DNA of 64,000 nucleotides from Rhodocollybia butyracea (GCA_015501585.1 JADNRY010000039.1:62001-126000); one strand, 5' to 3'. Counted from the first letter of the stretch, positions 13,813-26,560 are shown. Notes: generated from the letters alone by a model not told the origin. Numbers and translations are program-made.

Positions 13813-15091
13813 TCAAGGCCGTCTAGGAGGTTCCCAGGACATGAAACCGTCATTTCCTGCGGTATTGAGGTCGGGAACGGCCCCGGACACCCAACGAGAA
13901 ACTGAATCTGGGCTATAAAGTGTAGTCGGCGAGACACCCGCTGAAGGGAATCTTTGCCGATGGTTATACGGGGGTACATTGACATTGATACGAGGGGAGT
14001 CGACCGCAGATAGAGAGTTTCTAAATGGAATGTTAGTACAAAAGATTGTGGTTTAATGTGTAAATGAACACGCACGTTGTAAGCGTTTCTAATTCTGCTA
14101 GCCTTTCATGAAGAAGGCAGAATGCACCAGCTTGATGAAGAGGATATTGTCCGAGAGCCATAGCTGCTTTACGGAGCCGCAGTGAGAGCTCGAGCATTGT
14201 CTGATAAGCAGTCGGGTCAAGGACACAGCTGCACGGTTGTGAGTGTGAGTGTGGCATCTTCATGGTAGACATGTCATCGAGTTGCTGTTGCAAGGCGAGA
14301 CTGTCATATAGAGTAGAGGACGCGCTCTGCGCGAAAATAGAGTCCAGATCCATGCTGCTATATGGACTCTGTATCGCAACATCTACAGGTGGGGTATCGC
14401 TGGGAGGGGTCGCTGGGAAGGGCGCGCTCAGTGTGGGAGATTCTGATAAGGGGGGCACAGAGTGACTGCTTCCGGGACTGGCAGAAGTTGTTGGAGACGC
14501 GGGTGGATTCTCTGTACCACCAGAAGATGCCCATCGAGGATGCGGTTTGTTCTTCAACTGCACAGTTATAAATAAAGAAAAGCACGAGGGAACTACACCG
14601 TGACTTACTTCACGAATCACGCCTTCTAGTTCGGCTACTCGTTTGAGTAACCTTGAGGATTCATCTTGAGTCTCGGATTGCTGAGTAGGGTCGTCAACTT
14701 CATAAACACAGAGCCCAGTCTTCGATAAGTTCAGTTCCCATACAGATAAGAAGCGTATAAATAGCTACTGACCAATCCAAGCTGAGTGCATCGGGCGCAT
14801 GCTGGCCTCTTTCGATCACACTGTCAAAGACATAGGTAAGCATATGAGGGTTGCTAAATGATGAATCCGACGCTTACCATTCGCTTCGATGTGTGGCAGT
14901 TTAAACAGGACTGGGTTGTCCGATTACGACGCCTAAAAATAATAAGAAAAACAGGCTCAAAATCAATATATATGTCCTCACCGTTTCCGATGATCATCGT
15001 CAGCCACAGGCTTAGGCTTGCTCTTTTCAGAGGGGGCAGTTCTTCTTCTTTTATTGCTGGTGCTGGTGCTGGTGCTGGCAGGTGAAGACAT
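13813..15091 (-). CDS. Zn2Cys6 binuclear-cluster transcription factor
   Basis: The ATG at 15091 starts a basic, Ser-rich N-terminus (SSPASTSTSTSNKRRR). Three short introns divide the DNA-binding region. When joined, it reads CLNCHTSKRMC, DRKRPACARC and TQLGLTGLC, giving Cys spacing 2-6-6-2-8, the Zn2Cys6 cluster of fungal regulators. A basic stretch (KRRRRNRTTQS) precedes it and a short coiled coil (SRLLKRVAELEGVIRE) follows, as expected for a dimerising DNA-binding protein. The middle region is Ser/Pro/Thr-rich (about 14500-14300). A helical piece (TAYQTMLELSLRLRKAAMAL) comes next, then an intron starting GTGCGTG. The last exon ends GFMSWEPPRRP with a TGA at 13813. The protein is short and lacks the large fungal-specific regulatory domain, so its target is unknown. 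It should act in the nucleus. Confidence 0.85.
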
Positions 15092-15125
15092 TTCGTTGGA
15101 AGGGAGCTGTTAGTATGAAGATAAA

Positions 15126-16073
15126 CTAACAAGGATCGGCTATTTGTATGAAATGCGTGTTCTTGGCATAACGAAAATCAACCCTTTCAAGATATGATTC
15201 AAAATGGAATCCTTCCGATCCAGACAGATAGCATTGTCGTCCGAGGAAGGAGATTAAGTACAATTGATTGCTCGAATCATCAAACCGAAGCGCTTTCACA
15301 GGAAAAAATTGACACTCGTCTCCCCACGGTAGTGATAATTTCTGCTTAGTGAATCTCGGCCCATCCGTAGTGTACGGCAGACAAGGTCCTGTATGTCCCT
15401 TATAACGAGCGTTCTCCACGAGTGTGGCCAGACACTCGGGCCCGGACTGCATGGGCAAACATCCAGAGATGCATCGTTTGTCGTTTGTCGTTCCACGTTC
15501 CATGATTGGGTAGGCACGGAGCAGATGGATGTTTTGATTCCAGGTGTAGTAGTATTTTTGCTCTCCACCGAATGTAGAAGCCGTATTGGCGTGATATTCC
15601 ATTGGGAATGGTCACTACCCAAGGAATTGAGATTTGCAAAAATGTCCAAGGTTATGGTGCGTAATCGGCTAATCCCGGCTTGTCTTGGAGCTTCCTTATG
15701 TCATGGACATAAGGAGTATAGGAACCTAACAATGCGAAGATACCAGGCTCGACCAACTTCCAAAACAAGTAATCCATCAGAGATACCTTGCTCGAAGCTT
15801 GACAAGGTTCAATTTGTTCTTCACACATGGATATCAATTTGGTTCTAATCAGATATTACCTGCCAAAGCTCGTGAAGTACAGCTGATGTACCAAGACATA
15901 GCCTCAGGAAGCAAAGGCAAATATCTTTTGGTGGGGTAGGCGCCAACGACCCCACGAGGGAATCGAGCAATCATGCATGCCTCACAAACCGTGCAGTTTG
16001 CGAGGTCAGAGCAAGACATTTTTGGTCTTTGACTGGCTCGGAGAATGATTACGTTCCGCCGATCCTTTCTCAT
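15126..16073 (-). CDS. Unrecognised multi-exon gene
   Basis: Three coding-like pieces follow each other on the minus strand. The first (16073 or 16019 to about 15850) has a Cys-rich start MSCSDLANCTVCEACM and continues GVVGAYPTKRYLPLLPEAM. The second (about 15800-15660) reads SLMDYLFWKLVEPGIFALL. The third is a 158-codon frame ending at 15126 with LSLPWGDECQFFPVKALRF and FESYLERVDFRYAKN. Possible donors (GTAATATC, GTATCTCTG) lie between them, but the exact joins are unclear and competing frames exist at 15300-15650. I recognise no domain and propose no function. It sits 35 bp upstream of the Zn2Cys6 gene on the same strand. Confidence 0.45.
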
Positions 16074-16780
16074 TCTCAGTGGATACTTGAGTCTAAGAGA
16101 GTCCTCTCTCTTGTCCAGCTTTCTTTTGCTACTGTCTCTTCTCTTGTTACGTGCTCTTTACTGTACTCATTTATCGGATTTTTTTGAAGGCATTCCGCCG
16201 CTCATACGGGTTATTATCCGCTTACAGTAAATGGTAGAGTGTACCGAAAAACATTGCAGACTCAAGGTCATAGGCATATAGAAAGCGTACGAGAATGCCG
16301 AAGTGGAGTGAATAGGATATACACCGAAGGACAGAGAACGAGTTGAATGCCAAAAAACAAAGACTCCAGTTAAGACCGAGTGAGGGCAAAGAGGTGTACA
16401 CCCTGTCAAACGTGTCATTTGGTAATCTGCCAGCAATTCGAGACGTCAACATCCTTAATACTGACCAACACCGAAGTGGTCTTGGCTACAGTAAGACGTC
16501 AAGCTTTGCAGAAAATCCTAATACCAAAATCCAAGCCTTGGACTGGACATACTATAGGCAATTATTTAGGTTATAGTCAAGTCGCACAAGAACTCGGCTC
16601 GACAAATCGTAAAGTGGGACCCAATCGCGGAGGATACTGCGCGTTCCTTGCTTGCGGCGTTCGTGTACCCATCCTGATCGCCAGTGAAAAATTCTAGGCC
16701 CGCAGAACGAAAACATCGGTCATGGATAAAGTCCATAGTGAACAAGGTAATCCGTATGAATGTAAATCTTGAGTCATGCA
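16074..16780. other. Intergenic interval
   Basis: About 700 bp between two minus-strand genes. Overlapping short frames only. It holds the 3' flank of the carrier-like gene and the upstream region of the preceding gene. No repeat or RNA gene seen. Confidence 0.4.
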
Positions 16781-18017
16781 TCAATACCCAAGTACACTAG
16801 TCAAGCCTCCAAATAGCGTTATCCACCAAGCTCTGTACAAGCTGAATATACCTTCTTCATCAACCATTCGTTTAGCACAATCCACTAATCCGAGGTAGGG
16901 ATCACTTTCGTTACGGAGCCTGCAGAAGGGAATTAAATTTCATTTTGAACTCATTATTGAAACAAAAAAAAAATACATACGCGATAACATCTTCATTGTT
17001 CCCGGAGAATTCGGCATTTTCATCTGCATCACCTTCAACCTCTTGAGACACAGAGTTGTACTCTGCGGATGCATGATTTCTTTGAATGGCCAAACGTATG
17101 GAAATCACTGTATTGATTCAGACAAACACATGCACTATGTTGAGAAGAGATAAGCATACCTTCAAGGGGGGCCAGAACTGCCGTGGTTAAGATTACAGCA
17201 ACGATAAAGATACCAAGTTTGAAGAGAGAAATGTCTTTGTAAGATTTAGTGTCAAATTCTGGTACTAGCAGACGGCGGATGGGGCTTAAACCCAACACAA
17301 CTATGATGATGTGCAATACCTCGGAGGCAAGTAGACCAGGCGTGAGGTAAAGGATCCAGGGTTTTCGCCTTTCCGTTGGAGTAAGGATGGCTCGTAAAGA
17401 CTTTGCAGGATTAAGGTACGGTAGCCGGAATGGCGTAGTGATTGAACGGAAAGTTATTATCGACGTTGGGAGGGAGATAAGCATCATGATAATGGTGTAG
17501 ATTAGCGTGCCAAGTAGGGAAGTATTGGGTGCGTGATATTTGCCGTGCGAAGGACTGGGAGTATCCATGAAAGCAAGGATAATACCAGTGACAAACAAGG
17601 TGCTAATGAGAGTCGGCACTGGGTGATACTTATCAAGATATATGCAGGTGATAGATGGACTTGTACTGACTGAGACCCTTATATAGCCCTTCCAAACCTT
17701 CAATCTGGTAGACCCTCTTCATCATCGCGAAATAACTCCTAATTACTGGACCTATTTGAGATAAGTCAATGAAATGAAAAATAGAAGAGTCGGTGTACAG
17801 ACCAGTATGGGGCTGAGCTGTACCTTCCTCATCAAGTTGAAGTCCGCGCGGATTGTACTGTGCTCTGAACCTAAATAGGCATGAGAGTATGTGAGATTCG
17901 CAACTTGAGACATGGGCGCAAGACAAACCTGACAAGCACACCAGTAAAAGGTACTATGATAGTGAACGATAGCGCGAGCAAGACTGTAAAAAGTAGGCCA
18001 TCACCGAAACTCAACAT
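16781..18017 (-). CDS. Mitochondrial-carrier-like membrane protein
   Basis: The ATG at 18017 gives MLSFGDGLLFTVLLALSF, a hydrophobic first segment. Further exons read YQIEGLEGLYKGLMPTLIST, a loop-and-helix signature of mitochondrial carrier proteins. Several membrane segments follow (LLGTLIYTIIMMLISLPTSI, IFIVAVILTTAVLAPLEV). Next come ISIRLAIQRN, an acidic loop (EVEGDADENAEF), the carrier-type matrix helix VDCAKRMVDEEGIFSLYRAW, and a final membrane piece ending at a TGA at 16781. The carrier signature P-x-[DE]-x-x-[KR] is only partly kept (PLEVIS, with Ser where Lys/Arg is usual), so it may be a divergent or non-transporting member. The location is presumably a mitochondrial membrane, and the substrate is unknown. 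The first intron-exon joins are approximate. Confidence 0.7.
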
Positions 18018-19363
18018 GATTGTTCTGTACGAAGAGACACGAAGCCTCAGCACAGCTCTACTGAGACTGCGCGATGTAACGTGACCGGGCCGGTATCCCG
18101 ACTGGTATATATAAGACGAAAAAGCACCTGACACGTCTTTCTCTTGTACTTCCATCTCAGACCAGATTTACGTCGGTTCAGAATTTGAGCCTATTTTTTT
18201 CGGTAATATCGGTGTGGTACCGTTATTTTCATAACTTTTCTTTTTTTGTACGAATCTTTCTTACTTACCAACGAAATGTAGTAACGTTTTTTCCCATTAG
18301 TTCGTTTTTTGCGTCTTGGTTTGGCCGAAAAATGTTACATCGTTGTTTATCGATCTACCAATGACTCCTTTGGAGATGTGGGTATGCGAGAGAGATACAG
18401 CTCAAGCAGCGAGAGGCGCAAACATTTGAGGGGCCGAAAGAAATAATCAAGTTCCGTTGATAGGAAGCTTTCAGTCGATTTTTTTTTTGCAGATCTAAGA
18501 CGATCGGTAGTTCCCTGACTGGGAACTTTCCAGGTTGGTACATCGAGGAGGGCTGCTGGATTATGAAGCTTTCTTCGCCGGCTGTTTGTCCGGTTATCGT
18601 TGTGCTCCTTCCACGTTTGTTTGGCGTCATCCATTGTCTCTTTCGTCGGAGTAAACCTGGTACTACTGGTACGTTCTTGTGATCTGTTCACTGACTCTTT
18701 AGCTTATATTTGCAGGTTCTGTAGTGATTCTTCTGCTTATGTCCGTGTCCACGTACAGTCTGGGTTGCGCTTCGTTCCGTCCTTGGTTTTTCGACCATGG
18801 CTGAGACAATCTTTGCACAACTTTATCGCGTCGTGGTCGTCAATTTATGTGCGCTTCTATCGAGACGATATTTGTACAAGTTTATTGCGTTGTAGTCAAG
18901 ACAATTCATGCGCGCTTCATCTCAATGCCCTTCAAGATATTGTTCACCATTTACTACACCTCCTGAAAGCTTATCGCTCAACTCTCAAGATGTTGCTTAA
19001 CATTCAAGTGCCTTTTCGGGCCTACGTTCGATTGTTTTCATCCCTTTTGACTCAAGAGGTCGATCGTCCATTGCGATGAATAGCGGATGGCTGCTGGTAA
19101 ACGTGAAGTGTTGTCGATACATGTTGGAGCCTTCCATTATCCATTGTTCATCGACAGCCATTGTTGTACTATTCTATCACTTATGTACTGTAATAAACTT
19201 ATGAATGCTTTGCACAACACGATTTGTTTGACACTGTTAGCTCTTACCTTTACACTATCGTATACCGTATAGCAAAGTTGAAACGGTCAACTACGAAACT
19301 TGCTACACTTGTTGGCTCGTCCGAGTGCTGAGATCTATTCTTTCTTGGATATAGGTGTTGACA
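18018..19363. other. Divergent intergenic region between carrier-like gene and Fun30-like gene
   Basis: About 1.35 kb between two divergently transcribed genes, so it contains both promoters. It is T-rich near 18190-18340. A 159-codon plus-strand frame (18600-19079) and a 114-codon minus-strand frame (18347-18691) overlap here. Neither has a recognisable motif, and I do not call them genes. A short tandem repeat lies at 18803-18921. Confidence 0.5.
18803..18921. repeat. Two-copy tandem repeat, unit about 59 bp
   Basis: Two diverged units stand back to back. The first begins GAGACAATCTTTGCACAAC at 18803 and the second GAGACGATATTTGTACAAG at 18862. Both end in a GCGCTTC motif. It lies within the shared upstream region of two divergent genes. 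Confidence 0.6.
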
Positions 19364-22300
19364 ATGTCTGCCGCAGCAGAAAAGGCCAAGGTGCGAGCTT
19401 CTTTGAGAAAATTTTGTCGTTATTCAAATATCATTTAAAGATTGACCAACTGAACCAACTACGACTTTCACGACAAGGAAAACACCCTGGATCCTCAACT
19501 TCATCGTCTTCATCGTTTTCGCCGCCGTCGTCGTCTTACCCGGTCCCACCTGTCCAATCTCGAGATGGCGGTGTATCGTCTCGCTACTTTATTCCTCCAA
19601 CGTCTCCTGGCACAGTCCTTGTACCCAGCTCAAGTCCTTTCAACTCGCCAGTGCATAACAATTCCTACCAACCATTTGCCCATCCTCCTCGTCTTGACGT
19701 GGCATACACTAACGGTGGAGCACATGGCGGAAACCATAACTTCTCGCAACCATATATCGATCCACTAAGTGTTCCTAGTGGATTTAATACCCAGAATAAT
19801 TTTCCAAGGCCTTCCTCTTCCAATACTCGACACTTGACTCCTGTCGGCAATGACGATGGTCCGCCCAGAAAACGTTTGAACACAGGCGAGGTTGCGGCTA
19901 CTTTTGCTGTGCAATCTCCTGATTCACCAGGTATTCAACGACCAGGCCAGCGACGGAGATTACGATTGAACACAGGCTCTACGTCTTCAGATGAATCTAC
20001 ACCAGAATCCACGGGAACACGAATCATTCGGTCCCGCCCCGACTCGACCGATTCTGCGGAACCTCCATCTTCGACTACTGCTGCTGATCCTTTTCTGGAT
20101 CCCAGGTTTATACGTTTTCAGATGACAATGCCTGGTGTGCCACCACTGCGGGTAAAGGCAGCGTGGTTACAAGCAAAGCAAGATACACGTCTCGCGACAA
20201 AGCTGGCCGACGACCCATCATGGATTCCTCCTGTGCAACCATCTCCCACCAAATCAACCGAAATACACGGCAAGGTAGACGGGGTAGAAGAAGCTCGTAA
20301 AGCAGAACTCGCTGCTCTCAGAGAAAAACAGAAAAAATCCTCCATCTATGCCAATCGGCCCGCCGCACCCAAAGTGATGGCCCCCGCCACCCCAGTAAGA
20401 CTCCCTTCTATCGACCTTACAGCCGATTCTCCGGTTGTGTCGCAGCCCGTTCGTCGTAAACGAAACAAGAATATGGTCGTTGACTCTGATTCGGACGCAG
20501 AGACCGAGGACAGTGAAGATGAACGAGCACATAAACGAAGTCGGCAAGAATCTCAACATGAGTTGCGGGTATTAACTTTTTTTAATACTCAAAGCTCTGC
20601 TGCCCTACAAGAATTAACTGGTATGTTGCTCTCCAATGCATGTTGCCCGTGTCATTCAACTGAAGTCCGCCTTGCAGGTTGTACAGAGGCTCAAGCAAAG
20701 ACTATCATCGAACTGAGGGAATTCGCGTCTGTCGAGGACCTGAATGCCAAGCTCGGCCAAGGCAGAAAGAAGGCCGGTCCCTCCGGCTTAAGTCCTCGTC
20801 TCATTGAAGATGCTGTCGATATTTTCAAAGGATACAGTGCCGTTGATGAAGTCCTTGAAGACTGTGAGGAGATTGGTTCCCGGTTACGCTCATCAGTAGC
20901 CTCTTGGACCGCTTCCACGAAAGGAAAAGAAAAGCAGGGAGAGGATTCTCCGGAAGAGGAGGAAGATGGTGCCTTAAGCTTACACTCCATGACTGTCCTC
21001 AAGGAGCACAAACCGAAAGGCTACATCAGTGAACAGCCTTCCTCTCTCTCGGACAGTGTAAAGCTGAAGGAATATCAGCTCCTCGGTCTGAATTGGCTTC
21101 ACTTACTTTATCGAAGCAATTTCAGTTGTATTTTGGCGGATGAAATGGGTAAGTGGGAATATCGCCGCCGTTGATTAATTTGACAATATCTGGTTGTTAC
21201 AGGTCTTGGCAAGACTGTACAGGTTATCAGTTTCCTGGCACTTCTTCGGGAGCGAGGGAATAAAGGACCGCACCTCATCGTCGTTCCGTGAGTTTTTCAT
21301 GCTCCTGATGAACACCAATGAATTTTTTGACATTTTTCAGATCGTCGACACTGGAAAACTGGTGTCGTGAATTTGGGAGGTTCGCCAGCTCAGTTGCCAT
21401 TCAAGTATATTATGGGGAAAGAACGAGCGAGTCGAACTACGACAGACTCTTTTGGATACACAACGGCGTAAACAAGAGGATGGTTGGGACGTCCTCATTA
21501 CGACGTACAACCTTGCCCAGGGTGACAGCGACCGCAAATTTTTTAGACGTATTGAGTGGGATGTCAGTGATCGACTTTCTCTATCTTTGATGTGACCTCA
21601 CCCGACAATCTCAGTGTTGCGTCTTTGACGAAGGTCACGTCCTCAAAAACTTTCAATCTCAACGTTACTCGTCGCTGCTCAAGGTGCAGTCAAAGTGGCG
21701 ACTGTTACTTACGGGGACACCGTTACAGGCGAGTCTTGTTTATGCTGTGCATCTGCTCCGAGCTTACTCGCAACAGAACAATTTACAAGAATTAGTGGTA
21801 TGCACGTTTATACTCAGTATCTTTGATTGTCCTGATGGTTATTCAGTCGCTAATGAACTTCATTCTCCCTGACCAGTTCGGAGATGCTCTCGATGATCTC
21901 CGGCAAGTCTTCAAAGTCAAGGGAGACTCGAAGGCCAGCTTGCTGGCTCAAGAACGGGTCTCTCGGGCGAAGAAAATGATGACACCTTTCGTACTACGTC
22001 GGCGTAAAGACCAGGTAAAGACAATTTGTGGATAAACCATTCGTTAATTAAACCGTGTTTCTAGGTTTTAAAAGACCTGCCAAAGAAGACGGAAAGAATC
22101 GAGTGGTGTGAAATCACTCCATTGCAAAAGTCGATTTACCGTGAGACCCTGCAACGTTCTAGAAAGACAGTCCTCGAACTCGAAACAGTGGACTCAGCGG
22201 CAAACTCCGATGCAAATGGGGGAGCCAAAGCACCGAAAAAAACTCGCCCCGCCGGCAGACCCAAAGACAAACAATATCTTGAAAACAGTTCAAATGTTCT

Positions 22301-23317
22301 GATGGATCTTCGGAAAGCAGCGCTGCATCCAATGCTTTTCCGGTCCCTATTTACCGACGACATTCTAAGTTCCATCACCAAGCAGCTTCTCAAGGAGCCT
22401 GATTTTAAGAAACGCGGCGCATTGTTCGACATTGTCAAAGAAGATATGAGCGTGATGACAGACGCCGAACTGCAGTACTTTTGTGGAACATACAAGGTCC
22501 TTCTTTCTTGTTTTCAAGGTTTTGGCATTTCGTTTGACATTTTTCACAGTCAATTCGGAAGTACGAACGACCTTCGGAATGCTTTCTGGATTCGGGTAAG
22601 ATTCAGACGCTACTCAATCTTCTCTCCGAATACCAGAAACAAGACCGTAAGATCTTGATTTTTTCACAAGTAAGTCCAGTTTGGAACGTCTTCCTACTCG
22701 CTGATCCAAGCGGTCCCGGTAGTTTACGCAGGTGCTGGATATCCTGCAGGCGATTCTCAAAGAGAGAGATACTCGTTATCTGCTTCTCACTGGCTCAACT
22801 CCTGTTGATGTCCGGCAATCCTTGGTTGATGAGTTTACTGAAGACGCGTCCATCCCAATCTTCCTGTTATCGACAAAAGCTGGTGGTAAGTCTACTTTTG
22901 ATCACAATTTAGTCACTTGTTTGACAAACAATGGCATAGGTATGGGAATCAACCTCACCGCGGCTTCCGTCGTTATCATGTACGTTTTATTTTTGGCATG
23001 TTGTTCTCAGATGTTCTGGGACTCAATTCATACATAGGTTCGACCAAGATTTCAATCCACACAATGACCGCCAAGCCCAAGATCGTGCCTATCGAATCGG
23101 GCAGAAGCGCGATGTCGACGTTGTCAAACTAATATCTCGGGGCACGATTGAGGAAGATATGTTGAAACTAAGCGAAATGAAGCTGGCATTGGACGAAGCT
23201 GTAGCCGGAGACGACGAAAAGGGGGAGAGTGCACCGGAGCGCGAGATGAAAGCGTCTCTTATGAGTACTCTAAGAAGACAATTCGAGAAGGAAGGGTCCG
23301 TTGCGGAGGCGTCATAG
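19364..23317 (+). CDS. SNF2-family chromatin remodeller, Fun30/SMARCAD1-like
   Basis: The ATG at 19364 gives MSAAAEKAK. An intron (GTGCGAG to TTTAAAG) then joins to [14 protein letters not shown], and a long disordered Ser/Pro-rich region follows. At about 20600-20790 a helical hairpin-like segment, split by an intron, reads [20 protein letters not shown]; such a segment precedes the ATPase in this family. The ATPase starts [19 protein letters not shown]. It has motif I ADEMGLGKT (interrupted by an intron after ADEMG), a DEGH box ([10 protein letters not shown]), LLLTGTPLQ, and motif [20 protein letters not shown] followed by LKN is typical of Fun30/SMARCAD1 rather than of Snf2 or ISWI. Such proteins use ATP to move or exchange nucleosomes in the nucleus and act in silencing and DNA-end resection. 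The stop is a TAG at 23315. About ten introns are present. It converges on BET5 90 bp downstream. Confidence 0.92.
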
Positions 23318-23407
23318 AACAACGGTTGTCAAATAGAGAGAGATCAAACTATCTTAGAACAATGTTCATCCATGTATATTAACAGTTCTTCGATTGATAC
23401 CGCGGTG

Positions 23408-24154
23408 TTAAGAAAAAAATGAAGATCCTCTAATCATCCGGTCTACACCTGTTCGGAAGTACTCATTATCGATACCATATTCCTTGGAATCCATGGTGAC
23501 AAGAGGGTTTCTGACAACGTATTCAAGGAATGGTCCAACGTAGATTTGACGGAGAATAAGGCGCAGGGATTCAGTCGAGGGGTCACTGAGCATAATAAAC
23601 TTGTAGCCAGAGAGAGACTCGAACAGATGCAGCTTGTAGGCAGAAGTCTTGTAGTTTACAAATTGCTCGTCTCTTCATCGATGGTGAACGAATTGCGCAG
23701 AGAGCAAAAACAGCAGAATCTCACCTCCCAGAAAGCTTTTTGATCATATTACGAAGAGAGAGAACGACACCATACACGAGCTTCACTTCTTCATCGAATG
23801 CTAAACCGGTGCTCGATGCTGCAATCGGAGACGGAGGCGCTTGGAGCAATGGAGATGCGGTGGATTGGGAATTTATTTCGTTGACAGCGACGACGACACC
23901 AGAAGAGTTCAGAGTATTTCTAGGGCTTCCATATGATGAGAGGGTGGCGTTGTTGTTAGTTTCTACAGGAGCAAATACTGCCTGTGAAACTGCTGGAAGA
24001 ATTCCTCCTTCAACCGCAGGTTTGGGACGGCGAGTTCGGTGCCAATCATGATAGTATACGCATGTACAGTGCCTATTCTAGATATTAATCATTTGCAGTT
24101 TGAGCTGTATGAAGCTACAGACCTATCGTAGATGTACAGGCTGTATATTGTCAT
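23408..24154 (-). CDS. BET5: TRAPP complex subunit BET5/TRAPPC1
   Basis: The ATG at 24154 starts MTIYSLYIYDR. An intron beginning GTCTGTAG splits the codon for Arg and the frame continues HCTCVYYHDWHRTRRPKP, the opening of the longin-like fold of TRAPPC1. A variable Ser/Pro-rich insertion follows, then FDEEVKLVYGVVLSLRNM and KKLSG. A second intron (GTGAGATT) joins to DEQFVNYKTSAYKLHLFES, and the end reads DPSTESLRLILRQIYVGPFL and EYVVRNPLV. This matches the family along its length. TRAPP tethers vesicles at the Golgi and activates the Rab Ypt1. The insertion after WHRTRR is common in fungal members. Its stop lies 90 bp from that of the Fun30-like gene, so the two 3' ends may overlap as transcripts. 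Confidence 0.9.
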
Positions 24155-26456
24155 GGAAGAGGAAAGGGAAACGGACAAGCACGTGACCCCACACGTCACT
24201 GGTCAAAGCTGGGTTTAGCAGACCTATTTTTTTCCTCCGTTTTATTCCGTATGTACATAAGCGCAAGTTGGCGGATTATGCTCTACAGAGGGGCTGGAGG
24301 TCGGTCTCCTAGTACTACTCCTAGCTAAAGAATGGCTGGCAAGGGCCAATTTTATCCGGACTTAGCTGTTGGGGGTTTTCAACCAAAATCTCGATGACAC
24401 AATCCTTACATTGTTTTCAACAGCTCAGAACATGTTACAACCCCGGCTGGGAATAGGGATATAGGGATGAGAAATGCACTGAAATGCAGTATGTACTCTC
24501 TGAGTACACCGTGACCTAATGAGAGACTAACACTGGAAAAAGTTCAATTCTCATGGGCAAATAGATGGAAGATAGTAGTTGATAACCCATAACCTAAAAG
24601 GACTCTACTACAGTAAATCGACACAGTGCTTTCAAATCTGGCTTCATGGCTATCACCTACACTACTAAGGCACTCAGACTTGAGAGTTTGTCATAGAGAT
24701 TGCTTAGATAGTCTGGGGATGCAGGAAAAACAAACAAGGAAGATTCTCAAATGTAATGAAAACCGAGCTTTCACTGGTGGGAAATCCAAAATTAGCTTGG
24801 GAGATGTTCTATTCTAGTTTCAGTTGCTGAAATTATGTTCAGTAAATCTGACAACATCAGTTGAAAGGGTCGCTCAATGGATCTGTCGCCGTTGAAAGCA
24901 AAGTTACATATGATGAATCTCAGCATTTACATTCAGCGACGGTTGAAAGCCATTAAAGCGACGATCTTGACCGTCCCTAGATTCATCCAGCCAAGGTAAG
25001 TTATCAATAGTCTAATGACCAATAGTTCCACAGTGAGTTGCACCGATTAGGATCAGGATGGCCGTACATTTTTGCGATGCGATTATTAGATTGGATATAG
25101 CGGAGAGCTGCGGAGAGACGAAGATATGGGGATGGAGTTCGGTTTAATAGTTGGGAGGTAGTAATTAGCAGGGCTGTACGAGCTACATGTGAAAGTGAAA
25201 GGAAATTGTGATCATCATGTATACTGGTTTGCTCGAGCTTGTCGTCGGTCGAAAGAGAAATCCTGGGATCTACAAAAATAAAGTTCAACTTTTAACACCA
25301 ACTAAGGGAGAGACAAAGACAAAGAGAATTCAAAACTAAAGAAGATGGAATGGTAGAAAAAAGAGGATCAAAAACGAAACGAAAGTGCTGAAAGTACCAA
25401 AGATCCGCGGCCTCTCTTGCGCACCAGTAACCAGCGATCCCGTTTATCTGGCATGCACACACGCATGAATCTATCACAGGTACGATGCCAGAGACAGTAA
25501 AGATGGAGATCGCGGTTGCGCTGGAGGAGCATCGGTATTCCGGGCCGTTCGGGACTGCCGGAATGTCGCGCCATCGCTCCCGTGCACGGGCCGTTTCGGA
25601 TCGTGCTCTTGCATTCTGTCCGTCTTTCATCCAATGCCGAAGTTATCTATCTATCTATCTTTCTATCCAATCTCCAAGTCTTTGGTACTACTACCGACGT
25701 GACTGGCAAAACGATAACCCACTGATATGAAAAGGAATTCGAAGCACAGATTCTATTGATACCGATTTCGATTACTTACTTTCCCATTTCCAACTTAAGC
25801 CGAGTTCACGGTAGACTGGTACCTTCAACAGATTCCAGTTCGTTTTCAGAGTGCATTCACCATGCAGAACGTGAGAGGCAAACATTCTGGCGCTTTAGCT
25901 GCATTACTTTGGCAGAATTTTCTCGGAACAGGGTGCTCAAGCTAGCATTAATCACTGTCACTGCGACCGAATATATGTTGTGCCGCATCTCAAACTTCTA
26001 TTGGACGATCGTTTGCCATTATCTCAGATAGTCAATATTGTAAAGACGGAAAGATATATCGTTGTATGCCATGAAGCTCATAGTGTCCATCATCGCACTT
26101 GCGCTGAATCTCCCATTCTCGGTTACGGTGACGCCTTCTCCCGCGATAACTTGATATGCATTGTCAGTAGTACATGGTCTATCAATATATCAATGAATTT
26201 TCAAGGTACTGTTCGCCTGTGAGCCTCAGAATGCGCGGGAGAACTACCCAAGCTTACGCGCATTTAGTACGTCTCACTTGGCAGTGGTCAAAGCTGGGAT
26301 TAGCAGCGCCGTTTGAAGTGCCGCTTATACCGTGCGGAAAATACTATACTGCTAAGGTGTAAATCACGGTTCGTATGTCGGGGTACCGACACTCAATATT
26401 ATGCTGCAGTGGTATACCCCCTTACTATGTGCCGCCTTATTTGCGCCGTACTAAGG

Positions 26457-26509
26457 CTCGAGTTTGAATGTATCTGCCATATATAGGATATATAGCATTC
26501 AAACTCGAG
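26457..26509. repeat. Perfect 14-bp inverted repeat inside a longer imperfect palindrome
   Basis: The left arm CTCGAGTTTGAATG (26457-26470) is matched exactly in inverse orientation at 26496-26509. The spacer is 25 nt and AT-rich. Outside the perfect arms the similarity continues imperfectly (GCGCCGTACTA against the inverse of TAGTGCGGCGGC), so the hairpin arms may reach about 28 nt. Part of the arm recurs near 27936 (CTCGAGTTTGAGGGTGT). This is compatible with the end of a small non-autonomous element. Confidence 0.7.
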
Positions 26510-26560
26510 TAGTGCGGCGGCAAGGGTAGAACCCTAGAGATCGAGGGTATTGTCTACTTC

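Noticed and set aside
15393..15848. 151-codon plus-strand frame
   Set aside because: Antisense to a more coherent set of minus-strand coding pieces. No motif.
18600..19079. 159-codon plus-strand open frame upstream of the Fun30-like gene
   Set aside because: No motif, Cys/Leu/Ser-rich by chance composition, overlaps a tandem repeat and an opposing frame, and lies where two divergent promoters are expected.
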